NCBI GenBank assembly: GCA_900551615.1
Contig: URWN01000031.1
Coordinates: forward strand, 1 to 15,538
Length of the DNA: 15,538 bases
Origin: an uncultured Clostridium sp.
GTDB lineage: Bacteria; Bacillota; Clostridia; TANB77; CAG-508
Direction: 5' to 3'
Below the pieces are notes generated by a model that saw only the letters and a list, made by a program, of their open reading frames with translations, ran no database searches and was not told the DNA's origin. A program made the translations under genes and the position numbers. This document shows, one piece after another, positions 7,071-14,626 of the stretch (its first letter is position 1; each line of letters begins with the position of its first letter).

Positions 7071-7895
7071 TTATATAAATTTTTGATATACTTCATTTTT
7101 ATTCATATTTCTATCTTTTGCAACTTTTTTTATTATATCCTTTTTACTGAATCCTTGATTTTCATAAAACTTATAATGTTCTTCTATATTTAGATTATTT
7201 AAAGAATTTTCTTCTTCATTTTCTTTATTTCCTTCTATAATTAAAACAATTTCACCCTTTAAATTTTCAGATTTTTGAATTATTTCATTAATATTTCCTC
7301 TAATGAATTCTTCATGTATTTTTGTAATTTCTCTTGCTAATGTTATTTTTCTTTCTTCATTTAAAATTTTCTGTAAATCTTTAAGTGTTGTTTCTAATTT
7401 GTGTGGAGCTTCATAAATTATAACTGTTTTATTTGATTTTTCTATCTCTTCTAATTTCTTCTTTCTTAATTTTTTATTTAATGGCAAAAATCCCAAAAAT
7501 GTGAATTCTTTTGTATCTATTCCTGAACATATTAAAGAATTTATCATTGCACATGCTCCTGGAATTGGAACTATTTTTATTCCTAGTTCTATACATTTTT
7601 TTATAACTTCTTCTCCTGGGTCACAAATACCTGGTGTTCCTGCATCTGATACTAATGCTATATTTTGCCCTTCTTGCAATTTTTCTATTAATACATTTGA
7701 TTTTGTTTCTTCATTGTGCCTATGATAACTTATCATTGGTTTTGATATTTCTAAATGATTTAATAGTTTTAATGTATGTCTTGTGTCTTCTGCTGCTATC
7801 AAGTCAGCTTCTTGTAAAGTTTTTATTGCTCTTAATGTTATATCGTCTAAATTTCCTATTGGTGTTGCTACTATATATAAAATTCCAGTTTCCAT
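7071..7895 (-). CDS. rsmI: 16S rRNA (cytidine-1402-2'-O)-methyltransferase
   Basis: 274-residue enzyme of the tetrapyrrole-methylase (SAM) fold that 2'-O-methylates C1402 in the decoding centre of 16S rRNA. Diagnostic stretches are ILYIVATPIGNLDDITLRA (5-23), AAEDTRHTLKLL (34-45), YHRHNE (57-62), ALVSDAGTPGICDPG (80-94), VPIPGACAMINSLICSG (109-125) and IYEAPHKL (about 160-167). The length is normal. The C-terminal tail is short and Asn/Glu/Lys-rich. The ATG at 7895 follows AGGAGA (7907-7902). It lies downstream of trmN6 on the same strand with a 70-base gap holding a possible promoter of its own. Confidence 0.95.
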   Translation of the reverse strand: METGILYIVATPIGNLDDITLRAIKTLQEADLIAAEDTRHTLKLLNHLEISKPMISYHRHNEETKSNVLIEKLQEGQNIALVSDAGTPGICDPGEEVIKKCIELGIKIVPIPGACAMINSLICSGIDTKEFTFLGFLPLNKKLRKKKLEEIEKSNKTVIIYEAPHKLETTLKDLQKILNEERKITLAREITKIHEEFIRGNINEIIQKSENLKGEIVLIIEGNKENEEENSLNNLNIEEHYKFYENQGFSKKDIIKKVAKDRNMNKNEVYQKFI

Positions 7896-7927
7896 TGCGT
7901 TTCTCCTATTAACTTATTTTTTTCTAA

Positions 7928-7956
7928 TATATAATTTTCAAATATTATATATTCAA
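7928..7956 (-). promoter_or_regulatory. possible promoter between trmN6 and rsmI
   Basis: Minus-strand TTGAAT (7956-7951), 17 bases, TATATA (7933-7928), about 35 bases before the rsmI start. The region is so AT-rich that chance is possible. Confidence 0.4.
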
Positions 7957-7965
7957 TATTAAATA

Positions 7966-8709
7966 CTATATTTTGTTATAAATTTTCAAAATTTCTTCTG
8001 TATAGTTTCCATCTTTATCATAAATGTTAAGATTTTCTTTAATTTTCAAAAATGGTTTTGCATTTTTTACACCTTTTATTAATACTAGTTTTGGCATTTC
8101 ATTATTATGTGAACATACAAATCTTATTTCTTTTGGCTCTATTTTATACTGCCTCATATATGCCATTATATCAACTAATCTTTCTGGTCTGTGTACCATA
8201 TAAAATTCACCTTTGTCTTTTAAAAGTTTATTTGATATTTTTATGAAATCTTCTAATTTTGCTAATATCTCATGTCTTGAAATTAACTTCTTTTTCTCAT
8301 CATTTAATATTCCAGTATTTTCTTTTTTGTATGGTGGATTTGTAACTATTGCGTCAAAAGAGTTGTTTTCATATATTTTGTCTAGATTTATTATGTTTTC
8401 ATTTATGACTTCAAATTTGTTTTCTAGATCATTTAATTTTGTGCTTCTTTTTGCCATGTCTGCAACTTCTTGCTGTACTTCTACTCCTATTATTTTACTT
8501 AATTTTGTTTTTCCGCATAGAAGTATTGATATTATTCCTGTTCCTGTTCCTAGGTCTAGTACCTTTGCGTCTTTTTTTATGTTTTTGGCATAGTCTGATA
8601 ATAGTACTGCATCTATTCCAAAACAGAATCCATTTGTATTTTGTATTATTTTTAGTTTTTTAAATTCTAAATCGTCTATTCTTTCATTTTCTTTTAATTC
8701 TATTTTCAT
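7966..8709 (-). CDS. trmN6: tRNA1(Val) (adenine37-N6)-methyltransferase family protein
   Basis: 247-residue Rossmann-fold SAM-dependent methyltransferase of the YfiC/YabB group, which methylates N6 of A37 in a valine tRNA in E. coli. Visible features are the N-terminal QNTNGFCFGIDAVLLSDYA (23-41), SAM motif I VLDLGTGTGIISILL (50-64), acidic motif IIGVEVQ (73-79) and the adenine-methylating NPPY at 124-127 followed by KKENTG. SRHEIL and the C-terminal VHRPERL and PKEIRFV blocks are also typical. The ribosome binding site is weak (AAAGAG-like), and only a TATAAT (8755-8750) with a poor -35 box is seen upstream. B. subtilis has yazA (GIY-YIG) between this gene and rsmI; that gene is absent here. 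Confidence 0.88.
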   Translation of the reverse strand: MKIELKENERIDDLEFKKLKIIQNTNGFCFGIDAVLLSDYAKNIKKDAKVLDLGTGTGIISILLCGKTKLSKIIGVEVQQEVADMAKRSTKLNDLENKFEVINENIINLDKIYENNSFDAIVTNPPYKKENTGILNDEKKKLISRHEILAKLEDFIKISNKLLKDKGEFYMVHRPERLVDIMAYMRQYKIEPKEIRFVCSHNNEMPKLVLIKGVKNAKPFLKIKENLNIYDKDGNYTEEILKIYNKI

Positions 8710-8856
8710 AATTTTCTCTTTCTTTATTTTCGTTCTTTATATACTATATATTATAACAATTCTTAACAAAAAACAAGTATATGATTTTTAAGCACTATTT
8801 CTTCACCAATTTAATACTATATTATAAATATTTTAATAAAAGAAAGAAGTGTTTCT

Positions 8857-9129
8857 ATGCCAAGATTATATAGATGTGAAAATCATAAAACCCCTCCCAA
8901 AAATCCCCCATGTAAATGCCCTCCTCCACCTCCTCCAAAACCAAAGCCACCACCAAAAAAGCCTTCTCCTCCTAAAAAGAAAAAGCTTAATTTTAAAACT
9001 TGTAAAAAAAATACTATTAATTCTCTAAATGAAGTGGAACATTTTTTAAATGATTTTCAGGGGTTCTGGGATTATATTAGATTATATAAGAATGTTTCAA
9101 ATATCTTTAATAGAAAAAGAAAAAACTAG
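8857..9129 (+). CDS. small proline/lysine-rich protein, function unknown
   Basis: 90 residues, not recognised. Residues 12-43 are almost entirely Pro and Lys, including a run of six prolines at 22-27 that would need elongation factor P. Three cysteines cluster early (C7, C19, C21) and a fourth is C49. The C-terminal part (about 44-90) is ordered-looking: an amphipathic stretch NSLNEVEHFLNDFQGFWDYIRLYKNV, then a basic tail. The start ATG at 8857 has only a modest GAAAGAAG ribosome binding site. It is divergent from trmN6 and stands alone, ending inside a strong terminator stem. A spore-coat or structural role is possible from composition, but nothing in the sequence proves it. Confidence 0.6.
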   Translation: MPRLYRCENHKTPPKNPPCKCPPPPPPKPKPPPKKPSPPKKKKLNFKTCKKNTINSLNEVEHFLNDFQGFWDYIRLYKNVSNIFNRKRKN

Positions 9130-9199
9130 GAAAATGTTTTGAGAGACATCCTAGTCTTTTTTGTTTATTTCTTTTTGAAAAACTTATTTTGCAATTGCT
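9120..9199 (-). ncRNA. possible small RNA downstream of the GerMN gene
   Basis: A minus-strand promoter (9234-9206) and the terminator at 9155-9125 bracket about 80 bases without a reading frame. The A-rich RNA could be a free-standing small RNA convergent with the Pro-rich gene. Alternatively the segment is just the 3' untranslated region of the GerMN gene. No antisense match to the start of the Pro-rich gene was found. Confidence 0.35.
9125..9161. terminator. bidirectional intrinsic terminator
   Basis: ACTAGG (9125-9130) pairs with CCTAGT (9150-9155) and an inner ATGT/ACAT pairing extends the stem across a small AAA bulge. It is followed by CTTTTTTG on the plus strand and by a longer T-rich tail (TTTTTTCTTTTTC) on the minus strand. 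The stop codon of the Pro-rich gene is inside the stem. Confidence 0.75.
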
Positions 9200-9205
9200 A
9201 AATAC

Positions 9206-9234
9206 ATATTAGCACATAATTTATTATATGTCAA
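9206..9234 (-). promoter_or_regulatory. possible small-RNA promoter
   Basis: Minus-strand TTGACA (9234-9229), 17 bases, TAATAT (9211-9206). The 29 bases are identical at 23 positions to the antitoxin-RNA promoter at 14408-14436, including the first 15 in a row (TTGACATATAATAAA). Confidence 0.45.
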
Positions 9235-9244
9235 ATTTTCCATA

Positions 9245-9787
9245 TTATTTCCTCACATAAAACTCTTCAAAATCATCACAAGACTGCCCATTAACCAAAA
9301 ATTTGACCTTATTAACTTCATTTAATTCAGTAACAGTATTTACAATTGAATAAATTAAATTATTTTTAAGCATACTATCATCTTTATTATAATTTAAAAT
9401 TTCAGATGAAAAATCTAAAGTTAAACATTCTTTGTCTAATGTTGCATTTAATAATTTTGTATTCTCAGGAATAACTACTTTTAATTTATCATTTTTTGGT
9501 CCAGAAATTAATAATTCAATTAAAGTTTTATATGGATCTTTCATAAGCTCTTTTACATTTACAAGTCTAGCTTCTGGTTTTAGCAATCCTGTTTCTTTAT
9601 CTGTAAAATACAAACTTACTATTGTCTCCCTAGCTTGTTCTTCTGATATTTCTTCCTGTGGTATGTATTCATCATTTTGAATTTCATTGCTTTTCTTTTG
9701 CTTTACAAATTTAATTGCAAAATATCCTATCCCTACAATTAAAATTACTGAAATTATAAATAAAACTAAAACTTTTTTATTTTTCAT
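9245..9787 (-). CDS. membrane-anchored GerMN-domain protein
   Basis: 180 residues. A basic N-terminus and one hydrophobic helix (about 6-27, VLVLFIISVILIVGIGYFAI) anchor the protein; there is no lipobox cysteine. A charged linker (about 30-55) precedes a GerMN domain (about 56-170). The domain contains ETIVSLYFTDKETGLLKPE, the TLIELLISGP block (88-97), VVIPENTKLLNATLD and LIYSIVNTVTELNEVNKVKFLVNG. GerMN domains occur in sporulation and germination proteins such as GerM and are thought to bind peptidoglycan or partner proteins. I chose ATG 9787 because AAGGGAGGG (9800-9792) precedes it; a longer in-frame reading from 9889 has no such site. The gene is divergent from the activase, with overlapping promoters. 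Confidence 0.85.
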   Translation of the reverse strand: MKNKKVLVLFIISVILIVGIGYFAIKFVKQKKSNEIQNDEYIPQEEISEEQARETIVSLYFTDKETGLLKPEARLVNVKELMKDPYKTLIELLISGPKNDKLKVVIPENTKLLNATLDKECLTLDFSSEILNYNKDDSMLKNNLIYSIVNTVTELNEVNKVKFLVNGQSCDDFEEFYVRK

Positions 9788-9851
9788 AACGCCCTCCCTT
9801 TTTTTATTTAATATTATTATTTGTTTGTCCAAATTATGCAAAAAATTTCTA

Positions 9852-9881
9852 TTAGTATTTCCATTTTTTAACATTTGACAA
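9852..9881 (-). promoter_or_regulatory. probable promoter of the GerMN gene
   Basis: Minus-strand TTGTCA (9881-9876), 18 bases, TACTAA (9857-9852). Its -35 box lies on the same bases as the -35 box of the divergent activase promoter, so the two may compete. Confidence 0.4.
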
Positions 9882-9903
9882 ATAGTCATTTTGCGTATAA
9901 AAT
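9875..9903 (+). promoter_or_regulatory. promoter of the activase gene
   Basis: TTGACA at 9875-9880 with TAAAAT at 9898-9903 (17 bases) or TATAAA at 9896-9901 (15 bases). The transcript would begin near 9908-9910, directly at a hairpin. Confidence 0.6.
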
Positions 9904-9908
9904 GAGGG

Positions 9909-9962
9909 TATATAAATTATTGTTAAAACTAGATAGCCCTAGCACAAAACATAATTTATATA
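9909..9962 (+). promoter_or_regulatory. 5' leader hairpin of the activase messenger
   Basis: TATATAAATTAT (9909-9920) and its exact complement ATAATTTATATA (9951-9962) form a 12-bp stem at the very 5' end of the predicted transcript. GTT/AAC extends it past a bulge. The loop holds a small CTAG...CTAG pairing (9929-9942). It could protect the messenger or bind a regulator. It matches no riboswitch class I know. Confidence 0.45.
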
Positions 9963-9996
9963 AGGGATGTTTATGCGAGCGAGAGGAGATAAAAAA

Positions 9997-12900
9997 ATGA
10001 GCAAAATTTTACACGTTGGATTAGATGTTGGTTCTACAACCGTAAAAATAATAGTTATGGACGAAAACCAAAATACAATATATAAAGATTATCAAAGACA
10101 TTTTTCTGATACCAAAAATACAGTTTGTAATGTATTAGAAAATCTAGCAAAAATGTATCCAGAAGATACATTCACTTTAGCTCTTACAGGATCTGGAGCT
10201 ATGTCTGCAAGTAAATTTTTAGGAGTTGAATTTATCCAAGAAGTTGTTTCTTGTAAAAGGTCTGTTGAAAAATACATTCCTCAAACTGATGTTGTAATTG
10301 AACTTGGTGGAGAAGATGCTAAAATTATATATTTTGGTAAATCTATTGAGCAAAGAATGAATGGTACTTGTGCTGGTGGAACTGGTGCATTTTTAGACCA
10401 AATGGCATCACTTTTACATACAGATACAGCTGGCTTAAATGAACTTGCAAAAAATTACAAAACTATATATCCTATTGCTTCAAGATGTGGTGTTTTTGCT
10501 AAAACTGATATCCAACCTTTAATAAATGAAGGTGCAGAAAAAGAAGATATTGCAGCATCAATTTTTCAAGCTGTTGTTAATCAGACAATTAGCGGTTTAG
10601 CTTGCGGAAGGCCTATTAGAGGAAATATAGCATTTTTAGGTGGTCCTTTAAGTTATCTACCAGAATTAAGAAAAAGATTTATAGAAACTCTTAATTTAAC
10701 ACCTGAAGAAGTTATTGTGCCTGAAGAAGCTCATCTATTAGTAGCTAAAGGTGCAGCCCTTGATTCCCTAAATACTAAGCCTATAACAGTAGAAGAATTA
10801 AAGCAAAAAATAGATAATTTGAGAAACTATCAAGATAATACAACACATCCAATTGATACTTTATTTGAAAACGAATCAGATTACAAAAAATTTAAAGAAA
10901 GACATAATAAAGCTAAAGTTGCAAGAACTGAACTTTCTACATATGAAGGTGACTGCTATCTTGGAATTGATGCAGGTTCTACAACTACAAAGTTAGTATT
11001 AATAGATAAAGACGGAAACTTACTTTATTCATTATATGGAAGTAATGAAGGTAACCCACTAAAAAGTGTTATGAATATGCTTAAAAAACTATATGAGGTA
11101 TTACCAGAAAAAGCAACATTAAGATATAGTGGTGTTACAGGATATGGAGAAAAGCTAATTCAGACAGCCCTAAATGTTGATTTAAATGAAATAGAAACTA
11201 TTGCCCACTATACAGCTGCAAAACAATTTGAACCTGATGTAACAGCAATAATTGATATTGGTGGACAAGATATGAAATATATCAAAATGAAAAATGGTGC
11301 AATAGACAATATCATGCTAAATGAAGCTTGCTCATCTGGTTGTGGTTCATTTATAGAAACTTTTGCCAAAAGCTTAAATCTAGAAATTTCTGAATTTGTT
11401 AAAGAGGCTATTGAAGCTAAAAGACCAGTTGATTTAGGTTCAAGATGTACTGTTTTTATGAATTCTAAAATTAAACAAGCTCAAAAAGAAGGCTACACAG
11501 TAGGAGATATTTCAAGTGGACTTTCTTATTCAGTTATTAAAAATGCTATTCAAAAAGTTATGAAAGTTAGGGATACAGCTACTTTGGGAGACCACATTGT
11601 TGTACAAGGTGGAACATTCTACAATGATGCAGTTTTAAGAGCTTTTGAAAAAATAGTTGGAAAAGATGTTGTAAGACCAGACATTGCAGGTCTTATGGGT
11701 GCATATGGCATGGCTCTTCTTTCCAAAGAACAATATGAGTCAAACCTAGATATGGAATATACATCAACAATTTTAAAAGCTGATGAACTAGATAAATTAG
11801 AAATAAAAATAACACATGCAAGATGCAATAATTGTGAAAATCATTGTAAATTAACAATTAATAAATTTAGCAATGGTGCAATTCATGTATCTGGTAACCG
11901 TTGCGAAAAGGGTGCAGGTGTTACAACAAATAAAAAGAACTTACCAAATTTAGTTCAATACAAGTATCAAAGAATATTTGATTATAAACCACTTGATGAA
12001 GAATATGCAATAAGGGGAACTATAGGAATCCCAAGAGTTTTAAATATGTATGAGGATTATCCTTTCTGGTTTACATTCCTTACAAGCCTAGGCTTTAGAG
12101 TAATTATATCAGATAAGAGTACAAGAAAAACATATGAAAAAGGTATGGAATCTATGCCTTCTGAATCCGTATGTTATCCTGCAAAAATCTCTCATGGTCA
12201 TATTGAAAACTTAATTGAAAAGGGAATAAAAACAATATTTTACCCTTGTATGCCTTATTCAAGAAAAGAATATGAAAAAGCTGATAACCACTACAATTGC
12301 CCAATTGTAATATCATATTCAGAAGTACTAAAAAATAATGTTGAAGATTTAAAAACACATAATATAAAATTTATGAATCCATTCTTACCATTTGAAACTA
12401 AAAATCTAGTTAAAAAGATAATGGAATTAGATGAGTTTAAAGAATATAATTTTACTAAAAAAGAATTGTTAGAAGCTGCTCAAAAAGCTGAAGCGGAATA
12501 TCAAAAATGTAAAAAGGATATACGTGATAAAGGTGCTGAAACCGTAAGATATATTGAAGAAAATAATTTAAGAGGAATTGTTTTAGCAGGAAGACCATAT
12601 CACATTGACCCTGAAATAAACCATGGTATAGACACTTTAATTACATCTTTAGGATTATGCGTTTTAACAGAAGATAGCGTTTCTAATAAAGCTGAAGCAA
12701 AACGTCCTATAAGAGTTGTTGACCAATGGGTATTCCACGCAAGACTTTACGCAGCAGCAGATTTCGTTGGAAAACATGATAACCTAGAATTAGTACAATT
12801 AAATTCATTTGGTTGTGGTGTTGACGCTGTAACAACTGACCAAGTTGAAGAAATTTTATCAAGCTATGATAAAATGTATACATTAATAAAAATAGATGAA

Positions 12901-14322
12901 GTCAATAACCTAGGGGCTGTAAGAATTCGTATACGTTCACTTTTAGCAAGTATGAACAAACGTATAGCTAAAAAACAAGAAGAAAAAGCCGACGGTGACT
13001 ACGGATTAAAGAAAAAAATCTTTACTAAAGAAATGAAAAAAGATTACACAATTTTAATCCCTCAAATGGCACCAGTTCACTTTGATTTACTAGAATCTGC
13101 TGTACAAGCAGCCGGATACAATGCAGTATTATTAAGAGAATGTACTCAACACACTGTTGAAACAGGTTTAAAATATGTAAATAATGATGCATGTTATCCA
13201 TCAATTTTAGTAACCGGTCAAATGATTGAAGCTCTTGAATCTGGAAAATATGATTTAAATAAAACAGCTTTAATTATGTCTCAAACAGGTGGTGGTTGTA
13301 GAGCTACAAACTATATAGGATTTATAAGAAAAGCTCTTAAAGACGCAGGATTTAGCAATGTACCAGTAATTTCATTCAATGTTGTTGGTATGGAAAAAAT
13401 GCCTGGATTTAAGATAACACCAAAATTAATTGAAGGATTAATTAAATCTGTTGTTTATGGTGATTTATTGCAAAAAATGTTAACAAAAAATAGAGCTTAT
13501 GAAGTAAATAAAGGTGAGACTCAAAAATTATATGATGAGTGGATGGCTAAATGTAAACAAATGGTTAAAAAATCAACAAATAAACAATTTAAACAAAGTA
13601 TTTATGATATAGTAAATGATTTTGAAAAAATTGAATTAGATACTTCTGTTAAAAAACCTAGAGTTGGAATTGTTGGTGAAGTTTTAATTAAGTACCATCC
13701 ATTTGGAAATAACTACGCAGCAGAGATACTTGAAAAAGAAGGTGCTGAAGTAATTTTACCTGATTTTATGGGATTTGTTAAATTTATGGCAACACATAAA
13801 ATTACTTTTAATAGTCTATTAAATATAAATAAAACATCTGCTAAAATTAGTAAAATAGCTATAAAATTAATTGATATATTAGAAAAAGATGAAAAAATAG
13901 CTTTAGCAAATTCTAAAAAAGGCTATCTACAACCTTGCGATATTTGGCATCTAGAAGATAAAGTAAAAGATGTTTTATCTATCGGAAATCAAACTGGTGA
14001 GGGTTGGTTCTTGACTGCTGAAATGATTGAGTATATGGAACATGATATTCCTAACATTATATGTGTTCAACCTTTTGCTTGTTTACCTAACCATGTTGTT
14101 GGTAAAGGGGTTATCAAAACTATTAGGGAAAAATATCCAGAGGCCAATATTTCTCCTGTTGATTATGATCCAGGTAGCAGTGAGACTAATCAGGCTAATA
14201 GAATTAAGTTGCTTATGACTGTTGCTAAAGATAATTTACAACGTCAAGAAAATGAAAAAAAAGCTTTGGATAATGAAAATAAAAATGTGAAAGAGAATAT
14301 TGAAACTTCTGAAAATTTTTAA
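9997..14322 (+). CDS. giant 2-hydroxyacyl-CoA dehydratase activase-type protein (two ATPase domains plus dehydratase-like domain)
   Basis: 1441 residues from ATG 9997, chosen because GAGGAGAT (9983-9990) precedes it; in-frame ATGs at 9967 and 9973 lack such a site. Domain 1 (about 5-260) and domain 2 (about 320-585) are BadF/BcrA-type ATPases with phosphate motifs GLDVGSTTVK (8-17) and GIDAGSTTTK (323-332). Their cysteine blocks are NGTCAGGTG (C125) with SRCGVF (C164), and NEACSSGCG (C445, C449) with SRCTVF (C484). A four-cysteine site follows (C610, C613, C617, C636). Next come a DUF2229-like part (about 670-880; VCYPAK, YPCMPYSR) and a dehydratase-D-like part (about 1015-1410; NNDACYPS, GGGCRATNY, QPCDIW, QPFACLPNHV). 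Such proteins couple ATP hydrolysis to low-potential electron transfer by iron-sulfur clusters in anaerobes. The electron acceptor of this long form is unknown. It is transcribed alone. Confidence 0.9.
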   Translation: MSKILHVGLDVGSTTVKIIVMDENQNTIYKDYQRHFSDTKNTVCNVLENLAKMYPEDTFTLALTGSGAMSASKFLGVEFIQEVVSCKRSVEKYIPQTDVVIELGGEDAKIIYFGKSIEQRMNGTCAGGTGAFLDQMASLLHTDTAGLNELAKNYKTIYPIASRCGVFAKTDIQPLINEGAEKEDIAASIFQAVVNQTISGLACGRPIRGNIAFLGGPLSYLPELRKRFIETLNLTPEEVIVPEEAHLLVAKGAALDSLNTKPITVEELKQKIDNLRNYQDNTTHPIDTLFENESDYKKFKERHNKAKVARTELSTYEGDCYLGIDAGSTTTKLVLIDKDGNLLYSLYGSNEGNPLKSVMNMLKKLYEVLPEKATLRYSGVTGYGEKLIQTALNVDLNEIETIAHYTAAKQFEPDVTAIIDIGGQDMKYIKMKNGAIDNIMLNEACSSGCGSFIETFAKSLNLEISEFVKEAIEAKRPVDLGSRCTVFMNSKIKQAQKEGYTVGDISSGLSYSVIKNAIQKVMKVRDTATLGDHIVVQGGTFYNDAVLRAFEKIVGKDVVRPDIAGLMGAYGMALLSKEQYESNLDMEYTSTILKADELDKLEIKITHARCNNCENHCKLTINKFSNGAIHVSGNRCEKGAGVTTNKKNLPNLVQYKYQRIFDYKPLDEEYAIRGTIGIPRVLNMYEDYPFWFTFLTSLGFRVIISDKSTRKTYEKGMESMPSESVCYPAKISHGHIENLIEKGIKTIFYPCMPYSRKEYEKADNHYNCPIVISYSEVLKNNVEDLKTHNIKFMNPFLPFETKNLVKKIMELDEFKEYNFTKKELLEAAQKAEAEYQKCKKDIRDKGAETVRYIEENNLRGIVLAGRPYHIDPEINHGIDTLITSLGLCVLTEDSVSNKAEAKRPIRVVDQWVFHARLYAAADFVGKHDNLELVQLNSFGCGVDAVTTDQVEEILSSYDKMYTLIKIDEVNNLGAVRIRIRSLLASMNKRIAKKQEEKADGDYGLKKKIFTKEMKKDYTILIPQMAPVHFDLLESAVQAAGYNAVLLRECTQHTVETGLKYVNNDACYPSILVTGQMIEALESGKYDLNKTALIMSQTGGGCRATNYIGFIRKALKDAGFSNVPVISFNVVGMEKMPGFKITPKLIEGLIKSVVYGDLLQKMLTKNRAYEVNKGETQKLYDEWMAKCKQMVKKSTNKQFKQSIYDIVNDFEKIELDTSVKKPRVGIVGEVLIKYHPFGNNYAAEILEKEGAEVILPDFMGFVKFMATHKITFNSLLNINKTSAKISKIAIKLIDILEKDEKIALANSKKGYLQPCDIWHLEDKVKDVLSIGNQTGEGWFLTAEMIEYMEHDIPNIICVQPFACLPNHVVGKGVIKTIREKYPEANISPVDYDPGSSETNQANRIKLLMTVAKDNLQRQENEKKALDNENKNVKENIETSENF

Positions 14323-14349
14323 AAAGGTCATATTAGATTTTATTTTATA

Positions 14350-14399
14350 ATTAAATACTAATATAAAAATATATATTTTGGTATTAATATGAATTTTTT
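14350..14399 (+). terminator. weak terminator after the activase gene
   Basis: ATTAAATAC (14350-14358) pairs, with one bulged A, with GTATTAAT (14381-14388), extended by A/T pairs, and is followed by GAATTTTTTC. It is AT-only and therefore weak. Confidence 0.45.
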
Positions 14400-14407
14400 C
14401 GTAAATA

Positions 14408-14436
14408 TTGACATATAATAAAATATGTAGTATACT
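14408..14436 (+). promoter_or_regulatory. consensus promoter of the antitoxin-like RNA
   Basis: TTGACA (14408-14413), 17 bases, TATACT (14431-14436): 11 of 12 consensus bases. No gene with a ribosome binding site follows; a strong terminator comes about 50 bases after the expected start point near 14443. Confidence 0.8.
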
Positions 14437-14467
14437 ACAAATAGCTTAAGCAAACAACAAAAATATT

Positions 14468-14483
14468 CTTAATGTCTTTCATT
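14468..14483 (+). repeat. direct repeat, copy in the small RNA
   Basis: CTTAATGTCTTTCATT, 15/16 identical to 14582-14597. Being transcribed rightward here and leftward there, the two copies give complementary RNAs, like DRa/DRb of par. Confidence 0.8.
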
Positions 14484-14487
14484 AGTA

Positions 14488-14519
14488 AAAAAGAACAGGA
14501 TGGCAGTCCTGTTCTTTTT
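14488..14519. terminator. shared bidirectional terminator of the toxin-antitoxin pair
   Basis: 13-bp perfect stem AAAAAGAACAGGA (14488-14500) / its complement (14507-14519), loop TGGCAG, with a T run on each strand. It ends both the small RNA (+) and the peptide messenger (-), so their 3' ends overlap. Confidence 0.9.
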
Positions 14520-14524
14520 CAACT

Positions 14525-14596
14525 TCAATCACTTTCCAAAAACTCTAAAAGTTTTAATATTAAAATGATTTTTAGTAATTCCTTAATGTCCTTCAT
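14525..14596 (-). CDS. 23-residue hydrophobic peptide, candidate type I toxin
   Basis: Reads MKDIKELLKI and ends in LLEFLESD, with a Leu/Ile-rich helix from about residue 7 to 20 broken by regularly spaced Lys and Glu. It would be an amphipathic or short membrane helix of the kind seen in type I toxins (TisB, Fst) or phenol-soluble modulins. Translation signals are exceptional: AAGGAGGTGA (14611-14602), ten bases matching the 16S anti-Shine-Dalgarno, five bases before the ATG. That site is buried in a stem. The messenger would run from about 14619 through the shared terminator (about 130 nt). The first five codons form the direct repeat targeted by the small RNA. It shares MKD with Fst but otherwise no clear similarity. 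It lies 49 bases after the patatin gene on the same strand, so read-through is also possible. Confidence 0.7.
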   Translation of the reverse strand: MKDIKELLKIILILKLLEFLESD

Positions 14597-14597
14597 T
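14582..14597 (-). repeat. direct repeat, copy over the peptide start codon
   Basis: The plus strand reads CTTAATGTCCTTCATT. The minus-strand messenger therefore carries AATGAAGGACATTAAG, covering the ATG and the codons up to Lys5. It differs from 14468-14483 at one base (C14591 for T14477). Confidence 0.8.
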
Positions 14598-14626
14598 TGC
14601 TTCACCTCCTTTTGAAGGCAAAGCAA
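14597..14626 (-). promoter_or_regulatory. stem-loop hiding the peptide's ribosome binding site
   Basis: On the minus strand, TTGCTTTGCCTTC (14626-14614), AAAA loop, GGAGGTGAAGCAA (14609-14597): all 13 positions pair, three or so as G-U. The Shine-Dalgarno core lies inside the stem. A transcript starting near 14619 would keep only the inner seven or so pairs; read-through from the lipase gene would keep all of them. Confidence 0.7.

Larger units (their letters stand above)
14443..14519 (+). ncRNA. antisense small RNA, candidate type I antitoxin
   Basis: About 77 nt, bounded by a consensus promoter and a 13-bp terminator. It carries CTTAATGTCTTTCATT (14468-14483), which can pair with the start codon and first codons of the convergent peptide messenger (15 of 16 positions, the exception a G-U pair). 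Its terminator half is fully complementary to the 3' end of that messenger. A GCTTAAGC palindrome (14444-14451) lies near its 5' end. It contains no ribosome binding site. Size, layout and dispersed complementarity match RNA II of the pAD1 par locus; function is inferred. Confidence 0.7.

Noticed and set aside
9788..9889. Longer N-terminus for the GerMN protein from the ATG at 9889
   Set aside because: The extra 34 residues have no family similarity, and the good ribosome binding site serves ATG 9787, placing the membrane anchor at the N-terminus.
9909..9962. Riboswitch in the activase leader
   Set aside because: Only one long AT stem and one tiny inner pairing are seen, with no conserved aptamer core that I recognise.
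14435..14482. Minus-strand 15-codon frame starting MKDIKN in the small-RNA region
   Set aside because: The MKDIK similarity comes from the direct repeat. There is no ribosome binding site and it lies beyond the terminator of the peptide messenger.
14473..14616. 47-codon plus-strand reading frame from the ATG at 14473
   Set aside because: It has no ribosome binding site, crosses the shared terminator and runs antisense through the peptide gene.
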